Source: Methylocapsa sp. S129 (GTDB lineage: Bacteria > Pseudomonadota > Alphaproteobacteria > Rhizobiales > Beijerinckiaceae). From it: a stretch of DNA of 64,000 nucleotides. Below, one piece after another: positions 55,924-64,000 of this stretch. Below the pieces are notes generated by a model. That model was not told the DNA's origin and made no database searches. It saw only the letters and a list, made by a program, of their open reading frames with translations. Within the stretch, counting starts at the first letter, position 1, and every line of letters begins with the position of its first letter. A program made the position numbers and the translations under genes. Where the stretch lies: positions 125,117 through 189,116 of the forward strand of contig NZ_LMUI01000013.1 in NCBI RefSeq assembly GCF_009765995.1, read 5' to 3'.

Positions 55924-58900
55924 AGAGCGGACCCGGCGCGCCAGAGCCGCTCGGCGTCACCCTCACCGAAGACGGGATCAATGTCGCGGTCTTTTCCGCG
56001 CATGCGAGCGCGATTCATTTCTGCCTGTTCGATGCGGCCGGCGAGCATGAGATCGCACGTATCGCGCTGGCGGGGCGAACCGGCGATGTCTTCCACGGCT
56101 CGCTCGAAGGCGTTTTGGCGGGCGCGCGCTACGGTTTTCGCGCCGACGGGCCGTTCGAGCCCGAACACGGCCATCGCTTCGATCTCTCCAAACTTCTGGC
56201 CGATCCCCATGCCGCGCTGCTCGATCGTCCTTACAAACTCCATCCCTCCATGTTCGAACGCGGCGCCGACAGCGGCGCCTTTGCGCCTAAAGCAATCGTC
56301 GCCGACCTGAAGCCCGTCGAGCCGGGCCGCGCGCGCGTTCCCTGGGCGAGCACGATCCTCTATGAGTTGAACCTGCGCGGCTTCACCCGCCTCGATCCGC
56401 AAGTGCCCGAGACGCTACGCGGGACTTTCGCCGGCCTCGCGCATCCCAAGGCGATCGCCCATCTGGCGGGCCTCGGAATCACCAGCGTCGAGATCATGCC
56501 CGCCGACGCCTTTGTCGATGAGCGCCATCTGCCGCCTCTGGGGTTGACCAACGCCTGGGGCTATAATCCCGTGATCGTCGGCGCCCCAGACCCGCGGCTT
56601 GCGCCGGGCGGCTGGGCGGAGGTGCGGCAGGCGACCGACGCGCTTCATGAAGCCGGACTCGAGGTCATTCTCGACATCGTGCTCAATCATAGCGGCGAGA
56701 GCGACGAATTGGGGCCGACGCTGTCGTTGCGCGGGCTCGACAACGCTTCCTACTATCGCCTCATGCCCGGCGATCCCGCGCATTACATCAACGATATGGG
56801 CTGCGGCAATTGCCTCGCCCTCGATCGTCCGGCCGTGATGGCGATGGCGATCGACGCGCTGCGGCGCTGGATGGTGCAAGGGGGCGTCGACGGCTTCCGC
56901 TTCGATCTCGCGCCCGCCATGGGGCGGCGCGATTGGGGATTCGATCCGCATGCGCCATTGATCGAGGCGCTCGGTCAGGATCCCGTGCTGCGCGGCGCCA
57001 AGCTGATCGCAGAGCCCTGGGACATCGGACCGGGCGGCTACCAGCTCGGCAATTTTCCCGAAGGCTGGGGCGAATGGAACGATCGCTATCGTGACGCCGC
57101 GCGGCGCTATTGGCGCGGCGATCCCGGCATGCGCGGCGAAATCGCCACCCGCATCGCCGGCTCGCGCGATATTTTCGCGCATGCCGCCGCGCCATCGCAA
57201 AGCGTCAATTTCATCACCGCCCATGATGGCTTCACGCTGAGCGATCTTGTCTCCTACGTACACAAGCACAATGAGGCCAATGGCGAGGGCAATCGCGACG
57301 GCTCCGACGACAATTGCTCCTGGAACCATGGCGTCGAGGGGGCAAGCGACGACCCGAAAATCGTCGCGGCGCGCACGCGCGACGCGCGCAATCTCCTCGC
57401 GCTGCTGTTTGTCTCGCGCGGCGCGCCCATGCTGTCGATGGGCTCGGAAATCGGCCACAGCCAGAATGGCAACAACAACGCCTATGCGCAGGATAATGCG
57501 ATTTCCTGGCTGGACTGGAGCAAGGCCGATCTGTCGCTCTACGCTTTCACGCAAAAGCTGATCGCGACGCGGCAGGCGCATGCCGCTTTGTCCAACGATG
57601 CCTTTCTGACCGGCGGCCCATTTGACGCCACCGCTTTGCGCGATGTCGAATGGCGGGAGGCCGAAGGCGAACTGACGTCGCCCGCGCAATGGCAGGACGG
57701 GGAGGCGCGCATCCTCGTCGTCGTGTTCGCCAGCCCGATGGAGGAAGGAACCGACCGCGTCGCCGTCGTGCTCAATCGGGGCGACGCCGAGGCGATCGTG
57801 CAACTGCCTTTGGCCCGCGAGCGCATGAGCTGGCGCGTCCTGATCGACACGAGCGACGCGGAAGATCAGGCCGAATGGGATGTTTCGCACGACGATCGCC
57901 TGATCGCGCCGCCGCGCGCGACCCTGATCGTCGCGGAGATCGCGGCGCCGCACCGCCAGCCTCCTGTTCGCAAAGCAGACGCGCAGCTTATCGGCACATT
58001 GGCGCGCACAGCGGGAATCGCGCCCGATTGGTGGGATGTCGCGGGATCGCATACGATCGTCGCCGACGACACCAAGATCGCTCTGCTTGGCGCTCTGCGC
58101 CTGCCCGCTTCCTCCCACGCGCAGGCGTTGGAAAGCCTGCACAGAATCGTCGACGAACGCGAGGCGCGCGCCATCCCGGCTTCGATGGTCGGCCGCCTCG
58201 ATGTCCCGCTCTTTTTGCCTCTGCGCAGCGATGCGGCGGCGCCTGTGCGCCAGGTCGATCTGCGGATCGAGGCCGAAGACGGGCGCAGGATCGAACTACG
58301 TTCGGGCGAAGAACATATCCGCCGGCGCATCTTGTCGGATGGGCGAGAGGTCAACGAACGCAGCGTCGCGCTGCCCGCGCTGCCGATGGGTCGCCATCGC
58401 CTGTTCGCCGACGACGAAATGGCCTGCGAACTGACGATCGCCCCGCACACTGCCTATCTGCCGGAAAGCGCGCGGCGCCGGCGCTTTGGCTTCAGCGCGC
58501 AACTCTATGCGCAGCGCCGCGACAGCGCGCCAGGCGCGAGCGACCAGGGTATCGGGGATTTCACGACGCTTGGGCTGCTCGGCGAAGCGGCGGGGCGAGT
58601 CGGCGCCGCGGCGCTCGGCGTCAATCCGCTGCATGTCCTGTTCGCCGGAGATCGCGAACGGGCGAGCCCCTATCATCCCTCCGACCGGCGCTTTCTGGAT
58701 CCCATCCATATCGATGCGCTGGACGGCGCCGACCTGCCCAGCGATGAGGTTTTAGCGGCGGCGATCGGCGATCGCGCCGATGCGATCGACAAGGCGTCGA
58801 GCGCCGCTTCAGTCCAATATGAATCCGTCTGGCGCCTCAAGGAAGGTTTGCTGAAAGCACGCTGGGCCACCTTCGAGCGGGCGCGCATCGCGCAGCCGCA

Positions 58901-60113
58901 TGATCCGCTGTTTGCCGATTATGCGGCGTTCGTCACAGCCGGCGGCGAGACTTTGCGCCGCTTCGCGATCTTCCAGGCGATCGCGCAGGAACGGCCCGGG
59001 GACTGGCGCAACTGGCCGCAGGATTTACGAAGCGGCGATGCGGAGGCCCTCAACGAAACGGCGAGCCAAAGCAGCGACAGCGTCGCCTTCGCTCTGTTCG
59101 CCCAATGGCTGGCCGACCGGCAGTTTGCCGCCGCCGCCGCGCGCGCCAAAGCGGGCGGCCTTGAATTTGGCTTTTATCGCGATCTGGCCGTCGGGGCCGC
59201 GCCCGACGGCGCGGAGGCCTGGGCGCGCGCCGATGAACTGGCCGAAGGCGTATCGGTCGGCGCGCCGCCCGATCCTTTTTCGGCGAACGGCCAGAACTGG
59301 CATTTGCCCCCGCCCGATCCGTTGGCGGGCGCGCGCGAGGGTTGGCGCGGCCTCTCTTCGCTCTATGCCGCAAACATGCGTCATGCCGGACTGCTGCGCA
59401 TCGATCATGCGATGGGTCTGGCGCGGCTGTTCGTGATTCCGCATGGCGCGAAAGCCGCCGCGGGCGCCTACGTCGCCTATCCCCTCGACGATTTGATCGG
59501 CCATATCGCGCTGGAGAGCCAGCGCAACAATTGTATGGTCGTCGGCGAGGATCTCGGCACGGTCCCCGAGGGCTTTCGCGAGACCATCGCAAAGGCCGAT
59601 ATTCTGAGCACCCGCGTTTTATGGTTCGAGCGCCGCGGCCGCGAGTTCATCGCGCCGCAATCCTATCCCGCCCTCGCCGTCGCCTGCGCCAGCACCCATG
59701 ACCTGCCGACGCTCGCGGGCTGGTGGGGCGGCGCCGACATCGCAGAAAAAGCGACGCTCGGACTTCTGAGCGCCTTCGACGAACAGCAAGCGCAGACCGC
59801 CCGCGCTCAGGAAAAGCGCGAACTCGCCGATGCGCTGATACAGGCCCAACTGATCGCCGAGGCGCCGGACTTCGAACTGCCGCTGCCCGATTCGCTGGCC
59901 GGCGCGGTCCACGCCTTTGTCGCGCGGGCCGCCTCGATGCTGGCGACCGCTCAGATCGACGATCTCGCCGGCGAAACGGTCGCGACAAACCTGCCTGGCA
60001 CGGATCGCGAAAGGCCGAATTGGCGCCATCGATTGAGTCTCGGCGTCGAGGCCTTGTTTTCAAGCCGGCGCGCCAAGGCGATCATCGATGCGCTCGCCGC
60101 CGACCGGCGATAG
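55920..60113 (+). CDS. Fused glycogen debranching enzyme (GlgX) and 4-alpha-glucanotransferase (MalQ)
   Basis: This 1397-residue bifunctional protein is read from GTG 55920 in one frame. Residues about 1-680 are GlgX (isoamylase-type GH13): nucleophile D329 in DGFRFDLAPAMG and acid/base Glu in LIAEPWDIGPGGYQLGNFP. Residues about 690-1397 are MalQ (GH77): D1162 in LRIDHAMGLARLF, E1210 in VVGEDLGTVPEGF and D1261 in STHDLPTLAGWWGG. The first part removes alpha-1,6 branches from phosphorylase limit dextrin; the second transfers maltooligosaccharides so that GlgP can continue. It is coupled to glgA by GTGA overlap. Confidence 0.95.
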   Translation: MKSGPGAPEPLGVTLTEDGINVAVFSAHASAIHFCLFDAAGEHEIARIALAGRTGDVFHGSLEGVLAGARYGFRADGPFEPEHGHRFDLSKLLADPHAALLDRPYKLHPSMFERGADSGAFAPKAIVADLKPVEPGRARVPWASTILYELNLRGFTRLDPQVPETLRGTFAGLAHPKAIAHLAGLGITSVEIMPADAFVDERHLPPLGLTNAWGYNPVIVGAPDPRLAPGGWAEVRQATDALHEAGLEVILDIVLNHSGESDELGPTLSLRGLDNASYYRLMPGDPAHYINDMGCGNCLALDRPAVMAMAIDALRRWMVQGGVDGFRFDLAPAMGRRDWGFDPHAPLIEALGQDPVLRGAKLIAEPWDIGPGGYQLGNFPEGWGEWNDRYRDAARRYWRGDPGMRGEIATRIAGSRDIFAHAAAPSQSVNFITAHDGFTLSDLVSYVHKHNEANGEGNRDGSDDNCSWNHGVEGASDDPKIVAARTRDARNLLALLFVSRGAPMLSMGSEIGHSQNGNNNAYAQDNAISWLDWSKADLSLYAFTQKLIATRQAHAALSNDAFLTGGPFDATALRDVEWREAEGELTSPAQWQDGEARILVVVFASPMEEGTDRVAVVLNRGDAEAIVQLPLARERMSWRVLIDTSDAEDQAEWDVSHDDRLIAPPRATLIVAEIAAPHRQPPVRKADAQLIGTLARTAGIAPDWWDVAGSHTIVADDTKIALLGALRLPASSHAQALESLHRIVDEREARAIPASMVGRLDVPLFLPLRSDAAAPVRQVDLRIEAEDGRRIELRSGEEHIRRRILSDGREVNERSVALPALPMGRHRLFADDEMACELTIAPHTAYLPESARRRRFGFSAQLYAQRRDSAPGASDQGIGDFTTLGLLGEAAGRVGAAALGVNPLHVLFAGDRERASPYHPSDRRFLDPIHIDALDGADLPSDEVLAAAIGDRADAIDKASSAASVQYESVWRLKEGLLKARWATFERARIAQPHDPLFADYAAFVTAGGETLRRFAIFQAIAQERPGDWRNWPQDLRSGDAEALNETASQSSDSVAFALFAQWLADRQFAAAAARAKAGGLEFGFYRDLAVGAAPDGAEAWARADELAEGVSVGAPPDPFSANGQNWHLPPPDPLAGAREGWRGLSSLYAANMRHAGLLRIDHAMGLARLFVIPHGAKAAAGAYVAYPLDDLIGHIALESQRNNCMVVGEDLGTVPEGFRETIAKADILSTRVLWFERRGREFIAPQSYPALAVACASTHDLPTLAGWWGGADIAEKATLGLLSAFDEQQAQTARAQEKRELADALIQAQLIAEAPDFELPLPDSLAGAVHAFVARAASMLATAQIDDLAGETVATNLPGTDRERPNWRHRLSLGVEALFSSRRAKAIIDALAADRR

Positions 60114-60161
60114 AGATTCCATCCCCCTTGTTGGGGTGGGAGAAAAACATTTCGGCCGACA

Positions 60162-60806
60162 ATGAACCGCGTCACGCTCAGCTTCGACAATGGCCCAACG
60201 CCCGGCGTGACCGAGCGGGTCTTGAGCATTCTGGAGCGAGCCAGAATCAAGGCCACGTTCTTCGTCATTGGCAAGAAGCTGGATGACCCGGCCGCCGTCG
60301 CGCTGATGCGGCAGGCCCATGCCGCCGGCCACTGGATCGGCAACCATACTTTGACGCATTCGATCGCGCTCGGCGACCGACCCGACGCCGCTTACGCCGC
60401 GACGGAGATCGGCGAGACGCAAAAGCGCATCGGGGCTCTCTCGCATCCCGACAAGCTTTTCCGCCCCTACGGCAAAAGCGGCCTGATCGGCCCGCATCTG
60501 TTCAGCAGGGCGGCCAGGTCGTATCTGCTGGAACAGCGCTTCTGCGCGGTTCTATGGAACAATGTGCCGGGCGATTGGAAGGACCCCGCCGGCTGGGTGG
60601 ATCGTTGCGTCGCCGACGTGCAGGCGCAGGATTGGTCCGCCATCGTGCTGCACGACGTCGCCAACGCCTGCCTTCCGCGTCTGCCGGAGCTGCTCGACCG
60701 GCTCGCCAATTCTGGCGTCGAATGGCGGCAGGAATTCCCGGAAAATATCGTCATGACGCGCGGCGGCGCATGCATCAATCTGCCCGCCGCCTATATCGCG
60801 GATTAA
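60162..60806 (+). CDS. Polysaccharide deacetylase (NodB-type) family protein
   Basis: This 214-residue NodB-homology protein begins RVTLSFDNGPTPG; HTLTH (His62 and His66) supplies the metal ligands. The usual DD pair is D9-N10 here, so the base is kept but the metal-binding Asp is Asn. The chemistry would be de-N-acetylation, but it may be altered. It lacks a signal peptide. It lies 48 bp after glgX-malQ in the same direction, suggesting co-transcription with the glycogen operon. Confidence 0.8.
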   Translation: MNRVTLSFDNGPTPGVTERVLSILERARIKATFFVIGKKLDDPAAVALMRQAHAAGHWIGNHTLTHSIALGDRPDAAYAATEIGETQKRIGALSHPDKLFRPYGKSGLIGPHLFSRAARSYLLEQRFCAVLWNNVPGDWKDPAGWVDRCVADVQAQDWSAIVLHDVANACLPRLPELLDRLANSGVEWRQEFPENIVMTRGGACINLPAAYIAD

Positions 60807-61975
60807 AAGTCTTCCGCCTCGTATTCGCGATGAACGTCGTGAGCCAGGATTCCCGTGCCTGGCGGCGGCATGGCGAGCCAGTCTTTTCGCGTCAGCGTCC
60901 GCTTGGTGTCGAGATAGCCGCTCTGCCAATGCTCCCGCATCGAGGTGCCCGAAAACTCGTAGTCCTTGGCGTCGCCCTCATAGGCTTTCTGCTGGTAGAT
61001 CAATTGCAGGATCGTCATTTCCGGAAGCGTCGCGAGCCTGTCGCGCATCACGCGCTCCTCCTCGGTCAGCTTGTCTTCTGGAACCTTGATCAGCGCCTGA
61101 TAGGCGCGTTTCTTCCAACGCTGGAGACGCTTGAACATGTCGGTGGTGTTGCGGGTGCGGGAGGAATACATGATGTCCTTCTGCCGTCCCGCCACATCCT
61201 GGATGGTGCGCGGCAACGCGCCGCGCGCGCTGAACAGATCGACCTGGAAGATGAGCGAGTTGAGGCTGTCGTCCTGGGCCAGCAGATGCTGCAGCGGCGT
61301 GTTGGAGACGAGGCCGCCATCCCAGAAATAATCCGTGCCGATGCGCACGGTCGGGAAGGCCGGCGGCAGAGCGCCGCTCGCCATCACATGCTCGGGCTCG
61401 ATGCGGGTCGTCGCATTGTCGAAATAGACGAAATTGCCCGTCAAAGCGTTGACCGCGCCCACCGAGAAGCGGCGCGACGCATCGTTCAAGAGATCGAAAT
61501 CGACAAGCTCGAGCAGCGTCTCACGCAGCGGCGCCGTATCGTAATAGCTCGTCGCGTCCGCCGCGCCCGCCGGGCTGAGCCACGGACTGATGCGGCGGGG
61601 CTCGAAGAAACCGGGCTGGCCATACATCATCGTGAACCACGAACTCATCGCGTTGCGGGCCTGCCGGTAGACGTCGCCGTCAGGCGTATAGTGCCAGACC
61701 TTGCGGGCGGTGATCCGGTCCCAGAAGGCGTGCAGGCGCTCCAGCCGCCGCTCCGGCGGATTGCCGGCGATCAGCGCCGAATTGATCGCGCCGATCGATA
61801 CGCCCGACACCCAATCGGGCTCGAGGCCCGCCTCGTGCAGCGCCTGGTAGACGCCCGCCTGATAGGCGCCGAGCGCGCCCCCGCCCTGGAGAACGAGCGC
61901 AATCCGGTTGCATCGTTCGGGGCGCCAGCTTGGCGCCGGCGCGCTGGAAAAATCCAGGGATTGCGCAACATTCAT
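60803..61975 (-). CDS. Patatin-like phospholipase with DUF3734 domain
   Basis: This 390-residue protein has a patatin catalytic dyad: Ser60 in GVSIG and Asp219 in FWDGGLVSNTPL, with the oxyanion loop GGGALGAYQAGVYQAL at 31-46. A DUF3734 C-terminus follows, with MYSSRTRNTTDMFKRLQRW. Relatives act on phospholipids and are often found next to 3-hydroxybutyrate dehydrogenase in Rhizobiales, suggesting a role at polyhydroxybutyrate granules. ATG 61975 is chosen; the upstream extension lacks similarity. It is divergent from bdhA. Confidence 0.88.
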   Translation of the reverse strand: MNVAQSLDFSSAPAPSWRPERCNRIALVLQGGGALGAYQAGVYQALHEAGLEPDWVSGVSIGAINSALIAGNPPERRLERLHAFWDRITARKVWHYTPDGDVYRQARNAMSSWFTMMYGQPGFFEPRRISPWLSPAGAADATSYYDTAPLRETLLELVDFDLLNDASRRFSVGAVNALTGNFVYFDNATTRIEPEHVMASGALPPAFPTVRIGTDYFWDGGLVSNTPLQHLLAQDDSLNSLIFQVDLFSARGALPRTIQDVAGRQKDIMYSSRTRNTTDMFKRLQRWKKRAYQALIKVPEDKLTEEERVMRDRLATLPEMTILQLIYQQKAYEGDAKDYEFSGTSMREHWQSGYLDTKRTLTRKDWLAMPPPGTGILAHDVHREYEAEDF

Positions 61976-62245
61976 CGTGAGGACTCCGGACGTATGGCGT
62001 TCGCCGCGACGTGAAGCGCGCGGGCTGCCAGTGTTGTGCTTCAAGATTCGATTTATCAGCAACGACGGCGCTGATTAAGGGCGCGACCGTAAGCTGGCGA
62101 TCAATACGAATTGATGACGGCGCTGAAATGTTCGCCGTCATCGCTCTGTCAGCAAATGTTCGTCATCCCGTCAAATCCGTCAGCAAGGTAGCGGCGTGTT
62201 TTGCGCCGGTCGCGTCCCCGCGCATCGGCTGACGGGAGAACCATC

Positions 62246-63031
62246 ATGATGCTGCAAGGCAAGTCCGCCATCGTCACGGGATCGACCAGCGGCATTGGTC
62301 TGGCGATCGCGCGCGCCTACGCCAAGGACGGCGCTAATGTGATGATCAACGGCTTTGGCCCCGCCGATGCGATCGAACGCGAGCGCGCCGGGATCGAAAA
62401 GGAATTCGGCGTCAAGGCGCTGTATTCGGGCGCCGACATGTCGAACGGCGCCGCCATCGCCGGCATGGTCGCCGAGGCGCAAGGCGCGTTCGGCGCGGTC
62501 GACATCCTCGTCAATAACGCGGGCATCCAATTCGTCGCGCCGATCGAGGAATTTCCGCTTGAGAAATGGGATCAGATCATCGCGATCAACATGTCCGCCG
62601 CCTTCCACGCGATCCGCGCGGCGCTGCCGGGCATGAAGGCGCGCAAATGGGGCCGCATCATCAATACGGCTTCGGCGCATGCGCTCGTCGCCTCCCCGTT
62701 CAAATCGGCCTATGTCACCGCCAAGCACGGCATCGCGGGGCTGACCAAGACGGTCGCGCTCGAAGCGGCGACTTTCGGCGTCACCGCCAATGCGATCTGC
62801 CCCGGCTATGTCTGGACGCCGCTCGTCGAAAAGCAGATCCCCGATACGATGCAGGCGCGCAACATGACCCGCGAGCAGGTCATCAACGACGTGCTGCTGC
62901 ATGCCCAGCCGACCAAGCAATTCGTCACCGTCGAAGAGGTCGCCGGCCTCGCCCTCTTCCTCTGTTCGGACGCCGCCAAATCGATCACCGGAGCCATCCT
63001 GCCGATCGACGGCGGCTGGACCGCGGAATAA
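62246..63031 (+). CDS. bdhA: 3-hydroxybutyrate dehydrogenase
   Basis: This 261-residue classical SDR oxidises (R)-3-hydroxybutyrate to acetoacetate with NAD. TGSTSGIGLAIARAYAKDG (11-29) is the cofactor loop, VNNAGIQFVAPIEEFP follows, and SAYVTAKHGIAGLTK has the Tyr/Lys pair. The family C-terminus VEEVAGLALFLCSDAAKSITGAILPIDGGWTA is intact. Start ATG 62246 (or 62249) follows GGGAGA. Acetoacetate decarboxylase follows by 14 bp. Confidence 0.94.
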   Translation: MMLQGKSAIVTGSTSGIGLAIARAYAKDGANVMINGFGPADAIERERAGIEKEFGVKALYSGADMSNGAAIAGMVAEAQGAFGAVDILVNNAGIQFVAPIEEFPLEKWDQIIAINMSAAFHAIRAALPGMKARKWGRIINTASAHALVASPFKSAYVTAKHGIAGLTKTVALEAATFGVTANAICPGYVWTPLVEKQIPDTMQARNMTREQVINDVLLHAQPTKQFVTVEEVAGLALFLCSDAAKSITGAILPIDGGWTAE

Positions 63032-63045
63032 GCGAGGGACATCCG

Positions 63046-63795
63046 ATGAAAGCCGAAGACATTCTCCAGCTTCGCTCGACGCCGCTGGCCAGCCCGAGCT
63101 ACCCCGCCGGTCCCTATCGGTTCGTCGATCGCGAATATATGACGATCACCTACGAGACCGACCCGGCTTTGATCCGCGAGCATCTGCCCGAGCCGCTCGA
63201 ACCCAATGGCGAAAACATCGTCGTTTATGAATGGATCAAAATGCCGGATTCCTCCGGCTTCGGCGACTATACCGAATCCGGCCTCGTCATTCCCTGCAAG
63301 CTCAACGGCGAGGACGTCAGCTACGTCTCGCAAATGTATCTCGACGACGAGGCGCCGATCGCCGCGGGCCGGGAAATCTGGGGCTTTCCCAAGAAATACG
63401 CCCATCCGAAGCTGCAGCTCGTCAAGGACACGCTGACGGGCACGCTCGAATATGCCGGCCAGCAGGTCGCAATGGGCACGATGGCCTATAAGCACGATTC
63501 GATGGCGGGCAGCAGCGAACGCACGAAGGCCGCGCTCGCCAAGACGCAGATCAACCTCAAGATCATTCCCGGCGCGCGCGGCGACGCGGAAATCTGCCAG
63601 CTTGTCGCACTCAACATCGAAAACATTACCATCAAGGGCTCATGGAGCGGCCCGGCGCGCCTCCATCTCGTCCCGCACGTCCACGCCCCCGTCGCCGACC
63701 TGCCGGTCAAGCGCATCATCGGCGCCACCCATTTCATCGCCGACCTGACGCTGCCCTACGGCCGCGTCGCGCATGATTATCTCGCGAGAAGGTGA
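63046..63795 (+). CDS. adc: Acetoacetate decarboxylase
   Basis: This 249-residue enzyme converts acetoacetate to acetone and CO2 via a Schiff base. The catalytic lysine is predicted as Lys116, next to Lys117, in REIWGFPKKYAHPKL; C. acetobutylicum uses Lys115/116 in the same context. MYLDDEAPIAAGREIWG and TLPYGRVAHDYL are further matches. It forms an operon with bdhA. It may serve as an outlet for ketone-body carbon. Confidence 0.94.
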   Translation: MKAEDILQLRSTPLASPSYPAGPYRFVDREYMTITYETDPALIREHLPEPLEPNGENIVVYEWIKMPDSSGFGDYTESGLVIPCKLNGEDVSYVSQMYLDDEAPIAAGREIWGFPKKYAHPKLQLVKDTLTGTLEYAGQQVAMGTMAYKHDSMAGSSERTKAALAKTQINLKIIPGARGDAEICQLVALNIENITIKGSWSGPARLHLVPHVHAPVADLPVKRIIGATHFIADLTLPYGRVAHDYLARR

Positions 63796-63835
63796 GGCGG
63801 GGCGTATCTGGTTGCTCCGCCGCCAGCGTCGCGCC

Positions 63836-63924
63836 GCCCCTCATCCGGCGCTGCGCGCCACCTTCTCCCCGCTACGCGGGGCGAAGAGAAACGCGCGCCC
63901 CTTCGCCCCGCGTAGCGGCTACGG
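63836..63924. repeat. Palindromic intergenic repeat, family A
   Basis: CCCTCATCCGG, then CACCTTCTCCCCGCTACGCG and its mirrored CGCCCCGCGTAGCGG form a double hairpin related to the element at 9965-10117. It follows the adc stop. Confidence 0.7.
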
Positions 63925-63927
63925 GAT

Positions 63928-64000
63928 TCACACGAGTGATTTGCGTTGAGCGATTGCATATCCTTCGATCAAGTCGGCCAATCGTCGCCATCCCTCAGCC
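63928..64000 (-). CDS. Possible C-terminal end of a gene entering from the right edge
   Basis: On the minus strand the last 23 codons read AEGWRRLADLIEGYAIAQRK followed by SLV and TGA at 63928-63930. The helical, charged composition looks like a real protein terminus, and the repeat element begins right after the stop. Too little is present to name a family. Confidence 0.35.
   Translation of the reverse strand, partial: AEGWRRLADLIEGYAIAQRKSLV

Noticed and set aside
56415..58142. A long frame antisense to the GlgX part of the fusion
   Set aside because: Overlaps catalytic regions of a clear gene and shows only shadow composition.

Overview
The window is a high-GC chromosomal segment that looks like an alphaproteobacterium of the Hyphomicrobiales (Rhizobiales), possibly close to Beijerinckiaceae/Methylocystaceae. 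That placement is inferred from gene content (tetrameric sarcosine oxidase, IorAB-like molybdenum enzyme, a glycogen operon with a GlgX-MalQ fusion, Nfu and Mrp, Bdh with acetoacetate decarboxylase) and from several families of palindromic intergenic repeats. No rRNA, tRNA, CRISPR array, prophage or complete insertion sequence is visible. Most of the window is ordinary housekeeping and catabolic DNA, interrupted by a few accessory patches.

Layout. 0-4.7 kb: end of a flavoprotein dehydrogenase, a DUF1003 protein, a divergent alkylation-repair pair (Ada-AlkA hybrid and Ogt), and glucokinase. 4.7-7.5 kb: a restriction-modification pair (C5-cytosine methyltransferase plus Eco29kI-like GIY-YIG nuclease) lying between what I read as the 5' and 3' stumps of an older dcm gene, followed directly by vsr. 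7.5-21.4 kb: acyl-CoA dehydrogenase, L32, an EamA transporter, IorAB-type oxidoreductase, RlmN, a membrane hydroxylase, two Phd/PIN toxin-antitoxin modules, glutathione peroxidase, 8-oxoguanine deaminase, an AraC-GyrI regulator and serine dehydratase. 21.5-25.1 kb: soxG and soxA. 25.3-40.5 kb: Nfu, CysG, Mrp, DUF971, OsmC, a MazE/Doc-type module, a very AT-rich beta/gamma-crystallin-like gene, and a TetR/DHA2 efflux pair. 40.6-42.2 kb: soxD and soxB, so the usual soxBDAG order is present but split by about 15.5 kb. 42.4-46.9 kb: a membrane coiled-coil protein translationally coupled to an exported metacaspase, a DUF72 protein and a phospholipase D-like protein. 47.0-60.1 kb: mtnA, then glgP-glgB-glgC-glgA-glgX/malQ in tight operon order. 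60.1-64 kb: a NodB-like deacetylase, a patatin-like lipase, 3-hydroxybutyrate dehydrogenase and acetoacetate decarboxylase.

How it fits together. GlgC, GlgA and GlgB would make glycogen; GlgP and the fused debranching enzyme/amylomaltase would break it down, and glucokinase would return free glucose to metabolism. The Bdh/Adc pair handles ketone-body units, consistent with polyhydroxybutyrate turnover. Sarcosine oxidase and serine dehydratase feed glycine, serine and one-carbon metabolism. Of the accessory DNA, the most informative piece is the R-M cassette that appears to have replaced the body of a resident dcm gene while leaving vsr in place. Next are the split sox operon, the coiled-coil/metacaspase pair, the GlgX-MalQ fusion, the low-GC crystallin gene, and the Asp-to-Glu change at the predicted catalytic position of the AlkA domain.
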